Positions 11,816 through 22,245 of a stretch of 64,000 nucleotides of DNA are shown here, piece after piece. The stretch lies in NCBI GenBank assembly GCA_949987565.1, contig OX465103.1, positions 21,647,378-21,711,377 on the forward strand, written 5' to 3'. The notes beneath the pieces were generated by a model. That model was not told where the DNA came from and searched no databases. It worked only from the letters and a program-made list of their open reading frames with translations. This stretch comes from Luidia sarsii (taxonomy: Eukaryota > Echinodermata > Asteroidea > Paxillosida > Luidiidae). The translations under genes were made by a program, and so were the position numbers. How positions within the stretch are numbered: the first letter of the stretch is position 1; every line of letters begins with the position of its first letter.

Positions 11816-12844
11816 TTAACTTAGATGCAAAATGTTGAAGTCGTACATATATGTTCAGGAATTTTTTCCGGTTTTAAGCATGTTGATTCTTAAAAGAAAG
11901 AAAACAAAAACATGGCCCATCTATGCCCCAAGTCGTGTACATTTTAATGTTTTTGATCATTGTAGGTGCAGTTGAATCAAAGCGAGGTCACCATATGCTT
12001 AGTCAGAAGCAAGGACCTTTTTTAAAATTTATTACGAGGATTGGGCTTGGTAGGTTAATGGGTAGGCTGGGGGTTGTGTACTGAAGAAAGTCACGCCACG
12101 ACCCATAACGCAACGCACAATTCTCGTGGAAGAGTTTTGTGGTGTGACTGAATGAATATATGCATTTTTTATAGTCGTGTAAATATAAATGTACATAATA
12201 TGTAAAGCCTAGACCTAGGTGTACACTCTTTCATCCCAACATCTGCACGATTTTTCCATTTTTCCCTCAATCTTCGAACCTCTTCTTCGAATCTTAAATG
12301 TAACTGCTTGGGTTTTTCTTTTAAGAATGCAATGGCTGATGTATGTGATCTGATTAATGATATAAGTAACCTTGAAAAAAATACTTGATGAAATGTTTCA
12401 CCTAGTGACTCGTTGTTCACCCATCCCCCTCCTTAAAAAAAGTTCATTAAGTTATTCTATGGTGTGTGATTTGTTTTTGTTACAATTATATTGTTAAGGT
12501 TTAATCCTTATTGCTGTATTGATACTGACCTTCTTTCTGAAAGTCCGGTCTGTTATGCTGAAGAGAGTTGAATTAAATTCGGTAGATTATCATAGGTGCA
12601 AAAGTACACTTAATGAATTTTTTTTGACGGTTAGACATTGTTTATACCAGATGCTCAGTGAAATCTGATCTTATGTTTGCGTGCTGTTCTTGTTGTTCTT
12701 GGGTGCAAGCCAATGACGATAATGTATATACCGTATTACGATTAAAAGATGAACTTCTTAAAACGTCTAAAAAAAATTATACCTATTAAAAAAAAAGGTG
12801 AAAAGAGAGGAAGATGATAGAGGAAGTTTGTGCTGCCTTGTTGG

Positions 12845-12995
12845 TTTCTTTCTTCAAGTTCAAGTTCATTTATTTCCACACGGTATTCACACATATCTGC
12901 ATGTACATTATAGGGCATATACTTAGCAACGTTGAAATAGAGTGAAGACTGGTGAGGGTCCCAAAAGAAGCTGCAAACACGGGACCCTTATACAT
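12845..12995 (-). repeat. LINE-like 3' end
   Basis: Read on the minus strand it ends in AAATAAATGAACTTGAACTT, a 3' terminus typical of CR1/L2-group retrotransposons. No reverse-transcriptase frame remains. Confidence 0.4.
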
Positions 12996-13370
12996 GCACA
13001 TGTACATGTATATGTAGGCCTACATGTATATCTGTACGTACATATACATGTATGTACATTGTCAGTGCTGTTCCTGATTTCCTGCTGACAAAAAAAAATA
13101 GGCCTACTTTGACTTTTAAGGGCGAGAAATCTATAGCCTTCCAATGCATCCGACAGAATGGAACCGCTGTAGGGAATTCATTATCCAGAACATTCAAACC
13201 TAAACCGCGTACCGGTACCCGTTTACCTCGTTCGGGTTTCAGGTACCCGGGTTGTTTGCCCAGCCTTAGCTTCAAGTGGCGGGACAACCCTCTTAACGAC
13301 GTATGCTCCAACTTGCTGGACAGGAAGCCGAACTGAATTTGACCGGGTGCCCGTGGCGCGTGTTATTTTT

Positions 13371-13688
13371 TATTTTTTTTATTCACACCGCAGCCTAGGG
13401 TTTTCCGCTGTAGCAGTGCGGCAAATACGCGCTTGAAAAGAGACTACATGTAGTGCTGCGTTGCAAGATCGGCAAGTTGGCATTTCTTGTGGAGGGGCGG
13501 TATGTGACTGGCTGTTGTCGAGAATGTTGGTAGTTTGTCACAAAAATGAAACGTGGCTTTGCAAAGGTGCTGTTAAATGTTCAGCTGCACTGGCTGATCT
13601 TGCCACGCAGTGCTAGTCTCTTTTCAAGCGGTGTATTTGCACCGCCACAACGAAAAACCCTAGGCTGCGGTGTGAATAAAAAAAAAAT
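13371..13688. mobile_element. MITE-like element with TATTCACACCGCAGCCTAGG ends
   Basis: The left arm (TATTCACACCGCAGCCTAGG) and right arm (CCTAGGCTGCGGTGTGAATA) are exact reverse complements. Similarity extends inward past GCGCTTGAAAAGAGACTA versus TAGTCTCTTTTCAAGCG. It is about 318 bp and non-coding. Confidence 0.8.
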
Positions 13689-14034
13689 ACACGGCCGGGG
13701 CGGAGTTTACGGACGTGTTTGCAGACTTAAGAGCCTCTCAAAACCAACGCTTGGGCCTCGCGTCGATCATAAATTTGAACAGAGACACGTGCGACCAAGT
13801 AGAGACCTTTTGCCAAAGGGTCCGCGATAACTATACAGATATGAGTTCTTACCAGTCGAAGCAGCCTTGAAAGCCGCGGTTTCGAAAAGCCTAAACTACT
13901 CTTCACCTTAAAAAAAAATAGCACCAACTAATACTGCATAGAAGACGTGCATAGGCACTACAGTGTATTTCCTCTTTAGCAGGACCCCCAGCCACATACA
14001 CACCAGAACAGCTCCAGCCGTATACTTTGAGGCC

Positions 14035-14285
14035 TGGTCCGCCCATCCCCCAGGCAGCAATCTGGCAAGAAAGCCCCGGGTACAACTGAACGGACTGCGG
14101 TCTGGGGCGTGGGCGCCTTGCAGCAACCAAGAAGAAATGGTGGAATCACAGACTCTGACCTCTGTCCGTGTGGACAAAATAATACAAACCCACGAGCACG
14201 TCATTAATGAGTGCCCTGTGATGAGACCCCCCCCCCATGTCCACTCACAGATGTAGATGAACCAGAACTGGTCACCTCCCTCATC
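14035..14285 (+). pseudogene. Broken LINE reverse-transcriptase tail with CCHC-like end
   Basis: Fragments in different frames line up as one ancestral segment: RVQLNGLRSG, then GRLAATKKKW, then DSDLCPCG, then THEHVINECPVMRPP. The order L-R-G....W....D-CPCG..(Q)T.EH.(I)..CP is the post-RT zinc-knuckle tail of many non-LTR retrotransposons. At least two frameshifts and a stop separate the pieces, so it is dead. Confidence 0.6.
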
Positions 14286-14399
14286 AGTAACTGCCAATTT
14301 CGACTGCTGTGGTTGACATGCGAGAGAAGAAGTATTTAAGTCAAACACCAATATAAGATAGGGATAAAACAAAACAGACTTATTTTCAAAAATTCAAAG

Positions 14400-14830
14400 A
14401 GAACAAGTCGTGTAAAGAGTCAAAAAGAACGAGTCTCAAGTTCGAGTTACGAGTCAAAATCCGATTCGCAACTGTATGGATTTATAATTTTTCCTAATTC
14501 TTGACATTAACTGCAGGATTTTTTGTTTTAAATCGTCCACTAGCAATGCTTGGGCCTACTACAGAATCTAAAAAAAATAGCCAAGTTTACCACCAAGAGA
14601 AAACTCATTTTGATCAACCCTTGCACCTTAGCGTGCATGTGGTGTTTGTTCGTTCGTTGGTTCGTTTGTTTCCTAGTTTTCCATCTAGTCACAGGTCACG
14701 CAAGTCGATCCGGGTCAGTAGGTCCGAGTCCGAGTTGAACTCATTTTGTGACCGCGATCGTGACCCGAGTATGCGAGTCTTTGAAAATAAGACCCAAGTC
14801 GAACTCGAGCCTTTATAGTCAAGAGTCAGA
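14400..14830. repeat. Second pair of GAGTC clusters
   Basis: GAGTC, CGAGT and AAGTC words are packed at 14400-14470 and 14690-14830, like those near 7.6-8.1 kb. The stretch between them (14475-14690) is unremarkable. Confidence 0.45.
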
Positions 14831-14853
14831 CAAGTTTGAAGGACACCAACTAG

Positions 14854-15106
14854 AGCCCTTTTTTCCCCAAAACCTGGCTTAGGCTCAGGCTCCGGCTTTG
14901 TCTCAATTTCTTCCATCCATTTTAAAGCACAAGTCATGAAAATGGCAGGCCTTTGGCTTCGTTTTGGAATGTTATACTGCGTTTGAAAAAAAAAAGACAT
15001 TCAAAGCTCCAACTTCCACAAAGAATGTCCACTTGTGTCTTCAGCTTTCGTATAACGGAGACAAAGCTGGAGCCGAAGCCTAAAGCCGGGTTTTTGAAAA
15101 GGGCCA
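14854..15106. mobile_element. MITE family M copy (GGCTTAGGCTCAGGCTCCGG ends)
   Basis: The left arm reads CCTGGCTTAGGCTCAGGCTC and the right arm is its approximate reverse complement, framed by GCCCTTTTT and AAAAGGGCC. About 253 bp, non-coding. A second full copy is at 17587-17821 and a half copy at 62155-62290. Confidence 0.75.
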
Positions 15107-15474
15107 TGACGTTCGTCATCGTGGTGGATGCGTGGTGACCTCACGGGCCAATAGCTGCATGCCTGAAGGGATGACGTGGGGCCGGGGGGAGCTATACGCA
15201 AATGCACCGTACATTCTGTGGGGAGCATTTTGTATCGGAATTTTATGATAGTTAATTGATATTTATGAAAGTGCATGCCATAAATCATAGGGTTCATCGG
15301 TCCAGTCACCCGGACAAGACTGACTAAAAGCTTCCCCTTAAAAGTCGGCCCAGACGCATATTTAGCATGCCCCAACCCCCGTAATCAGCCGCGTTCCCTC
15401 GACAATGTTCCAGGCGATGTTTGTTTCCACGAAATCGGCTCTTAAAGGGTTGATGTTGTGCACTATATTGTATA

Positions 15475-15710
15475 CAACCGAACGAGAAACGATGTTTTTA
15501 AAATGCTCCCATGCATTTTAGCCACATTTCATTTTCCTGGGTAGAAACTTGGACCGCATGCCCACACTTCAATTTGCGACGGATTCTTACCCATCAAAAT
15601 ATTTACCGTTTTCAAAAAAATCAGTTTCGTGAAAATATTTTGGAGACCTTTGCACCTTAACAATTTCCCCGTGGAGACCTATTCAACCGATTGGAGTTCG
15701 CGCCCAAGGA
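15475..15710. repeat. Dispersed repeat R, copy 2
   Basis: See 11525-11815. The two copies keep the same order of blocks but differ by indels and substitutions. Confidence 0.6.
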
Positions 15711-15770
15711 GACAAGCTTGCATTTATACACAGCCGCTGTTACCAGGAAGGCTGTTACCGTGGTTGCATC

Positions 15771-16236
15771 GCACTAATTCCATCCAAGATGGCTCCGCCG
15801 AACTGATTATCATAAAGTGTGGACCCACAACTTTTATCTAATAAGGGGTCTTTGGAGGCTAATTTATGGATACATTTTATATAGGATAAGTGAAGCTTAA
15901 GACAACCCGGGGGTTCACTCAACTCAATCGTGTGTAATTTGGGAAAATATCCGGCTTTAGATGTGGCCCTATTTGGTTGTAGAAGTGGAGGGGTCCTTCC
16001 CAAAATCCTTGCAGAAATACGACTTGGACGACTTCGTATTTTGGGGATGTGGTTTTTTCTGGGGCTAATTAGCCAAAAATCTAAATCGAAATTGGAAAGA
16101 AAAATGAGAGATGAAGGTCTAGTTACAAGACCTGAGAAAATGTTAGTTTGGAAAGCCTACTTGACTTATGAAAGTGAGCGTTTTTTGTACAGTGTTCTAT
16201 ACTTGAGCTCGATTTAGTGATCTGCAACTCCGTGCC
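15771..16236. repeat. Dispersed repeat S, copy 1
   Basis: It matches 29139-29620 over about 470 bp with shared blocks such as TGTGGACCCACAACTTT, GGTTGTAGAAGTGGAGGGGT and GTTTTTTGTACAGTGTTC. The body is AT-rich and non-coding. No terminal inverted repeats were recognised. Confidence 0.65.
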
Positions 16237-17041
16237 TCCATGAATATCGATGGAGGCGGACTGTAATCAGCTCCTCCTGTATACCCCGCCCCCGCTGTAT
16301 ACCCCGTCCAAGCCGTCATTTCCGGATGCTTTGGTTGTGGCGTGGGATGTCGAGCGTAGCGTACGCATCCATCTTGTCCACCTGACACCTTCTCCGGTCC
16401 TTTCTCGAAAGAAAAAAAAAAATAGAAGATGACGAAGAGGAAGGAGAGGAGCGGGTCGTCGCTCTTGTTATTAATTGCCGTCTACCTTGCCAGCATCTTT
16501 GCCGAGTGTGAAATGAATGTGTTGCATTATAGGCCGCGCCGAATGGGCGATACTAATCCTTGGCAATCTCCAGATCCAAGGAGCGCTCTTGGGACACCGA
16601 TAGATAATAACCATATACCTCCACTCCCACTAATGTGATTGGCTACCCATACGGTGATCTCTGTACAAGGATGGATCCTATCTCTTCTCTCTTCAATTTT
16701 AGTGATGGGTGTTGAATCGTAATCACTCGGCTCCCGTCACAAACTGGCAATTATCTTGCCTGTCTCTCGGCGAAGTGGCGACGCCGAGATTTACCAGATG
16801 TCTCCCCTGCGCCCGTCTTAATTCTTAACGTTGTTTACCTCCGTCCTTTTCTACGAAGCATGCCGTGCGTTGGAAGTCGGTGCATAGGCACGTAGATTAG
16901 CCCGACGGCTGATCGACTTTACCGAATGGCATTTATACAAGACGCCTTGGACCGATATCGTGGAAAGTTTTGAGCCCGAGCCAGAACCAGTGATTCGCAA
17001 GGGGGCCGGCTGCAGGGCTAGGGGTCAATTTCTAGAGCCGC

Positions 17042-17403
17042 TTAAAGGCCCAATACAACATTGGGAAAACATCGATGTCCACAGATTTCCTTCTAATTTA
17101 GACAGTTTGTAGATGGTCATGATATAGAATCCTCATGTTGAAATCTTACCGTCTGGGATGGTGTACATGTACTTCTCGGGAAATCTTCACTCAAACGTCG
17201 ACAAATAGTTTATTACTCTCAACTTTTTCTCACACTACAGAACGGTGCGAAAACCGTGACGGTTTTTTTGCGTTTTTCTTCTTTCTCAGATTACCATTTG
17301 AGCTAAAACCTTCGCAGGATTTCTTTTTTGGGATGTTTGATGGTTTAACACAATCAAATGTGGCAATCTTTTGACCTTTACCAATGCTGTATAGGGCCTT
17401 TAA
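17042..17403 (+). mobile_element. TTAA-flanked MITE, family T1, full copy
   Basis: TTAA, then AGGCCCAATACAACATTGG at the left; CCAATGCTGTATAGGGCCT, then TTAA at the right. TTAA on both sides is the target preference of piggyBac-type transposases. It is about 362 bp and encodes nothing, so mobilisation would need a transposase supplied elsewhere. Confidence 0.8.
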
Positions 17404-17586
17404 TAAGCGTGAAAATCTGCTAAGAAGGAAACGTCTTCCGTGTCGAAACAGGATTACAAACCGGTGTCAATTGCTTTGGACTTGCACTCCACTCTTCTTT
17501 ACTTGACATAAAACAACAGTGAAGTCTGGGTTGGCAAGGTGATCCTGTGAATGCTGACTTTTTGTGCTTAAGAAAATTTTGGGCGC

Positions 17587-17821
17587 TTACGCCCTTTTTC
17601 TAAAACCCGGCTTAGGCTTCGGCTCCGGCTTCGTCTCAGTTATCCAAAATAATGCTGAAATGCAAGTTGAAGTTCTTTGGATTCCTTTTCAAAACTCAGT
17701 CAAACATTCAAAAATGATGCCAAAGGCTTCCTGTTTTCATGCCTTGTCCTTGAAATGGATGAAAGAACTAGAGACAAAGCCGGAGCCTGAGCCTAAGCCG
17801 GGGTTTGAAAAATGGCCTTAA
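17587..17821. mobile_element. MITE family M copy 2
   Basis: Ends ACCCGGCTTAGGCTTCGGCT and its approximate reverse complement in GAGCCTGAGCCTAAGCCGGG. Related to 14854-15106. Confidence 0.75.
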
Positions 17822-18427
17822 TGTGCACTAATTGGCCCCGTATAGCTCTATAGAGCTCTGTGATTGGCCCCTTACAGGTGAACGCGCGCGTGCAATTAGC
17901 CACCAGGCGTCCCGCGCGTTAACTGAAAAAGCACGCGTTGCTTGTGTGCGCGCGCGGTAAGGAGGCGCGCGTTCATCCGGTCCTCCGCTCAATGGAACAC
18001 AGATGAGTTCCATATCCATGACAGCCAACTTGCTTTCTTCGGCGAGTTCCAAAAAAATAACCCGCTGAGACGCCGCGCGTCTTAATGTTGTACATTTTTG
18101 CGATTTGGTGGGGGTGGGAAAACAAGAACCTCCAGATAATGCGTCCATAACAACATTCGGCTGCGTTTAGCGAGAACGTAATTTTAGGATCTTTCAGTTT
18201 CACATCACACGGTTTACGTACCTCACCTATAGAGTATCGGATATCTTCGTGGATGGAAAATGATCCGCTGAGTCGATCGGAATCACTTTTGATGTCCAAT
18301 TAGCCTGCTCCCCCCAAAAACAATACCCAACCCGGTTGCATTTCTAAACCGAGAGAAGAACTCTGGCTTAAAACGTTTTGCGATATAAGAGGGACATTGT
18401 CGTGGAGATTGTTGGCCTTCAAAAGAA

Positions 18428-18631
18428 ATGTCCGTGCAACCAGACCACTCGACCGGAGTCCAGGTCGGATGTGTCCTGCAGCTCCCCGCCCAGGAGATGG
18501 CGGGGGAAGCGATGGGCAACCAGGCGGTCGTCAGCCCTCTGTCGGCCGCTGCCACCATTTACGACGGACCGGAGCCTGAGCAGGAAGGACAGCTCGGGTC
18601 TCAAGTGGGCTTTCTGAGGCAGACAGTGGAG
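18428..18631 (+). CDS. Unrecognised coiled-coil/Gln-rich protein, first coding exon
   Basis: The ATG at 18428 has an A at -3 and is preceded by an in-frame TAA at 18386 with no good acceptor between, so it is the likely start. The exon encodes 68 residues and ends GAG before GTATGC (phase 0). There is no signal peptide or membrane segment. The region is polar, with a Gly/Glu-rich stretch and a final VGFLRQTVE that looks like the start of a helix. The upstream region has no clear TATA box. I do not recognise the family. Confidence 0.65.
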
Positions 18632-18703
18632 GTATGCCGTGCCCGAAACATTGCTATTGATGAGCAAGTCTCGGTTGCCCTTTTAGAAATGTATATCCCG
18701 GAA

Positions 18704-18762
18704 GCCGTTGCCCGGTGAATATAACCTTCCCATTAATAGAAGTGATATTCACCCGGCAACGC
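18704..18762. repeat. Short palindrome, GTTGCCCGGTGAATAT arms
   Basis: GTTGCCCGGTGAATAT is followed by ATATTCACCCGGCAAC. A third, unpaired arm (GCCGGGTGAATATAACC) lies near 18880. The palindrome is inside intron 1 of the coiled-coil gene. Confidence 0.7.
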
Positions 18763-19077
18763 CATTCGTCCGTGAGGTCGTTCCTGCTGATGTTATGTAT
18801 TCATGAGCACTGTTTACTCTGATTTAATCCAAGGGACCGGAAGAATAGCGTTTGTGTAAATTGTGGGAAGAATGCCTTTGCCGGGTGAATATAACCTGCC
18901 TACATTGTAAACGGCCTTTTGTCTGAAATTCAACTCGTGTCCATCAAGAGTATCACTCAAATCACTGAAAATCAGATTGCCACGGTTGAAGTCTCGTTTA
19001 GCTATTGGAATATTGATAGAAGAAGATTTCGCCTCCTAACTTAAATGCCCCACAAAAGGAATTTTAAGAAATGTTCC

Positions 19078-19165
19078 AGGGTCTGACGCTTCGATCCTTT
19101 CGGGACCTGCCTTTGAGAAAGGTCCTGGTAGGATCGAAAGTTCAGGCCCTCTAGTCTAAAATTTC
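19078..19165. repeat. Palindromic family C copy
   Basis: GGTCTGACGCTTCGATCC pairs with GGATCGAAAGTTCAGGCC around a TTTGAGAAAGGTCC centre. Confidence 0.65.
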
Positions 19166-19384
19166 AAGAATTGTTACTATAATTACTAGCTTACCTTATG
19201 CTGAGAGCGATCGGGACAATAGTGTTTGATGTTCACATCGGTCCCTAACGTTAGATTCCATCGAGAATCACCTCTTACAAAGTTTAATACATTTTAAAGT
19301 GCATCTGGGTTTGTTCAGACACCCCTGTCTTGCCTATGTTCTAAGTGCTTCATCTTTAAGCCAAATCCCGACCCAACCCAAATC

Positions 19385-20190
19385 AAGCCCCATCTTAATA
19401 CCCAACCCCATCCCCCATCCACAATCCAATCACTATACCCATCCCCACATCCCGACTCCGTCCACATCCTGACTCCATCCCCATCCCAATCCCCATCCCG
19501 ATCCCCATCCGCATCCCCACCCCATCCCCAGCACCATCCCCATCCCCATTCCGCATTCCCCATCCCCATTCTCCATCCACATCCCCATCCCCACAAACAA
19601 CCCCCACCCCCATCCCCATCCCCCAGCCGCATCCCCATCCCCATCCCCATCCCCATCTCCATTCCGCATTCCCCATCCCCATTCCCCATCCACATCCCTA
19701 TCCACATCCCCATCCCCATCCCCATCCCCATCCACATTCCCCATCCACATCCCCATCCCCATCCCCATCCACATCCCATCACCATCCCCATCCCCATCAC
19801 CCATTCCCCATCCCCATCCACATCCCCATCCCTATCCCCCAGCCGCATCCCCATCCCCATCCCCCAGCCGCATCCCCATCCCCATCCCCCAGCCGCATCC
19901 CCATCCCCATCCCCATCCCCATCTCCATTCCGCATTCCCCATCCCCATTCCCCATCCACATCCCCATCCAAATCCCCACAAACAACCCCCACCCCACCCC
20001 CATCCCCATCCCCCAGCCGCATCCCCATTCCCCATCCCCATCTCCATTCCGCATTCCCCATCCCCATTCCCCATCCACATCCCCATCCACATCCCCATCC
20101 ACATCCCCATCCCCATCCACATCCCATCACCATCCCCATCCCCATCACCCATTCCCCATCCCCATCCACATCCACATCCGCATCCACACC
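19385..20190. repeat. (CCCCAT)n minisatellite with higher-order structure
   Basis: About 800 bp built from CCCCAT, CCACAT, CCGCAT and CCCCAG hexamers. Longer blocks (for example the AACAACCCCCACCCC...CCCCAGCCGCATCC block) recur at 150-400 bp intervals, indicating segmental expansion. It sits in intron 1 of the coiled-coil gene. The long antisense frame over it is an artefact of the three-fold period. Confidence 0.95.
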
Positions 20191-20314
20191 TGCGGACACC
20201 CAAAACAGTCGGGTACCGGTACTCAGTTTCCCGAACTGCCCGACCTAATTCCATACATTGACGCAAGAGAAACGTCCAAAGACGCGGGGTGGTTTTTTTT
20301 TTGTCCACCCACAG

Positions 20315-20440
20315 GAGACACAGGCCGAGTCGACACTGTTGAAGGAATGTGCAGTACGCATGGCCATGTACGTGGACTGCCTCGTCGACGCCCTGGAGAC
20401 GCATCAAGTCACCCACCTCTATGACGTGGACGGTTCACTG
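20315..20440 (+). CDS. Coiled-coil/Gln-rich protein, exon 2
   Basis: A T-rich tract and CCACAG acceptor open this 42-codon phase-0 exon, which ends CTG before GTGAGG. It encodes a helical, amphipathic segment (ESTLLKECAVRMAMYVDCLV) and a short HLYDVDGSL end. The exon is exactly divisible by three and joins the neighbouring exons without a frame break. Confidence 0.7.
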
Positions 20441-20452
20441 GTGAGGTCTGGA

Positions 20453-20665
20453 TAGAGACAGACAGACAGATAGACAGATAGACAGATAGACACAGAAAGA
20501 CAGACAGAGACATACATACATATATACATACAGACAGACAGACAGACAGACAGATAGACAGATAGACACAGAAAGACAGACAGAGACATACATACATATA
20601 TATATACATACATACAGACAGACAGACAGACAGCCACAGACAGAGACGGACAAACATACAGAGAG
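20453..20665. repeat. (GACA)n/(GATA)n/(CATA)n microsatellite
   Basis: GACAGACA, GATAGACA and ATACATAC arrays occur in two nearly identical ~90 bp halves, in intron 2 of the coiled-coil gene just after the donor. Confidence 0.95.
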
Positions 20666-20694
20666 AATGACATATCTTTCCTCCTATGTCTTGG

Positions 20695-20920
20695 GATGCT
20701 ACCTCAGCCTCTGACTGCTGGTTATTATAGCACATCTGACTTGGTCCTAGCATCTGGTAGAGTGAGTGCATGGTCTGGCAATGAGGTGCCTAGCCCTTGT
20801 CATGGGTCTCCTCACTGCTAGTTATTATAGCACATCTGACTTGGTCCTAGCATATGGTAGAGTGAGTGCCAGGTCTGGCAATGAGGTGCCTAGCCCTTGT
20901 CACGGCCTCACGGGTCTCCT
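20695..20920 (-). repeat. Tandem ~105 bp LINE-tail repeats
   Basis: Two copies of the block GCACATCTGACTTGGTCC...GAGGTGCCTAGCCCTTGTCA, also tandem at 2535-2745. On the minus strand it encodes RARHLIARPCTHST, the retrotransposon tail seen there. Confidence 0.65.
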
Positions 20921-21123
20921 CGTCGCTGGTGGAGGAAGCAACCTATGACGACCTGTTCCATGTGCATCTCACACATTGTTGGCAGTGTAGTGATTTGGGG
21001 GTCTGTGAGACGGTCTGGGATCTGAGTGTTAGCCACTGGCACTGGCTCCCAGCGATCGACACCGATTATCTTCAAAGGCCTTCCGAGGTGTATTGACAAT
21101 GTTGTTCTGTGTGGCGCTTGCAG

Positions 21124-21981
21124 CTGTCTCTGGACGAATGCAGGCAGAAGGCCAAGACCCTGCAGCACACGCGGCAGCCGCACTGCGACGAAGACATCCG
21201 CAGCCGACAGTGCGAGGCGGAGATAGACGAGCTTCGCCAGGAGGTGCAGGGGCTGAGCACCGACCTGGAAGGCGCCCTCCAGAGGCTGGTCGAGCAGGGC
21301 TACGCGCTGGAGTCGCTCCAGACGGCCGAGTACCAGGCCAACCGGCGCTGGGAGGTCTACCACGAGCACGTCGTGAGCCAGTGGAGCCAGTGCTACGGCG
21401 AGCTCCAGGCCCGCTACAAGGACGCCGAGGAGCGGCTGCAGAGACTCCAGACCGCCCACGACGAGCTGAAGCGGTCCGGCGCGGCCAGGCACGCGGGTCA
21501 CGGCGGAGGATTCGGCCGGGCCGACCCCTTCCGGAGGTACAGGCCCGGCCTCCCCCGGCGGGGCATGCCCAGAGCTGCGCCGTTCCAGCAGCAGTTCTTC
21601 TACCAGCAGCAGCAGCAGCAGCAGCACCGGCATCAGCCGCAGCTGCACCAACAGCAGCTGCAGCAGCGCCAGCAGCGCCAGTTGACGGCCTGGCCCTCCG
21701 GCGCTGACCAGTCCAGGGGATGCGGCGGCGGCGGCGGCGGCGTCGGCGGCGGGCCCCTGCCGCAGGGCCGCGGCGGCCCCCGGCCGCGCACCGGCGACTC
21801 GGACCCGGCCCCGGTGCCCGCCATCAGGACCGGGCGCAGCGCCCTCCTCAAGCAGTTCTTCGCCAACCTGGACATGATCCAGAGGCACCAGCAAGGCTAC
21901 GCCGCCGCGGCCTCCAACCGCCAGGGACGGCCCAGGGAGCCTCGCCCGCGCCAGCCGGGCCCCTACGGAGAAGCTCGTTAA
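21124..21981 (+). CDS. Coiled-coil/Gln-rich protein, terminal exon
   Basis: After a CGCTTGCAG acceptor this phase-0 exon encodes 285 residues and stops with TAA. Joined to exons 1 and 2 it gives about 395 residues. Roughly residues 111-235 are a strongly charged heptad-like helix (blocks such as CEAEIDELRQEVQGLSTDLE and YKDAEERLQRLQTAHDELK), predicting a coiled coil. Then come a Gly/Arg/Pro-rich linker, a poly-Gln tract with FFYQQQQQQQH, a run of Gly, and a conserved-looking LLKQFFANLDMIQRHQQGY helix before an Arg/Pro-rich end. GC content and the GCC/CGG/CAG codon bias are much higher than in the flanks. A cytoplasmic scaffold or RNA-associated role is conceivable, but nothing in the sequence proves it. 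Confidence 0.75.
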   Translation: MSLDECRQKAKTLQHTRQPHCDEDIRSRQCEAEIDELRQEVQGLSTDLEGALQRLVEQGYALESLQTAEYQANRRWEVYHEHVVSQWSQCYGELQARYKDAEERLQRLQTAHDELKRSGAARHAGHGGGFGRADPFRRYRPGLPRRGMPRAAPFQQQFFYQQQQQQQHRHQPQLHQQQLQQRQQRQLTAWPSGADQSRGCGGGGGGVGGGPLPQGRGGPRPRTGDSDPAPVPAIRTGRSALLKQFFANLDMIQRHQQGYAAAASNRQGRPREPRPRQPGPYGEAR

Positions 21982-22147
21982 AAGACCGGCACCCGGCCGT
22001 CCCCATATGCCCATGACTGTCTCGCTTGACGTACCCGACGAGTGGCTTTTTAATGAAACTGCCAATCATCTTAACACTACAGTACCAAGTTTGGAAATAT
22101 TAATATGTAATATAACTTATATGCCGTAATTATAATAGAAGAATCAC

Positions 22148-22245
22148 GAGGGCCTGGCGTTTCGCTCCTTGCAGGACCTTTCTCAAAGACAGAATCAACC
22201 ATTGGCAAAGGTTGACCTAGGATCGAAACGTCAGGCCCTCCTTAT
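22148..22245. repeat. Palindromic family C copy
   Basis: GAGGGCCTGGCGTTTCGCTCC and GGATCGAAACGTCAGGCCCTC are outer arms. Inner arms are CAGGACCTTTCTCAAAG and a diverged AAAGGTTGACCT. Confidence 0.65.

Larger units (their letters stand above)
6352..18427. other. Intergenic region between the USP and coiled-coil genes
   Basis: No exon with a recognisable domain was found on either strand. It contains several inverted-repeat elements, LINE remnants, simple repeats and clusters of degenerate GAGTC pentamers, listed separately. The stretches 8115-8590, 10290-10800, 11820-12840 and 16240-17040 hold nothing I can name. Confidence 0.5.

Noticed and set aside
13052..13336. Conserved-looking short protein frame
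   Set aside because: No domain, no splice context, and it overlaps repetitive TACATGTA-rich sequence.
19315..20199. Met/Gly/Trp/Asp-rich minus-strand open frame
   Set aside because: Translation of the CCCCAT minisatellite, whose period is a multiple of three.
20908..22065. 385-residue minus-strand open frame
   Set aside because: It is antisense to the GC-rich terminal exon of the coiled-coil gene. Its Leu/Ala/Gly-rich translation reflects GC bias and has no domain.
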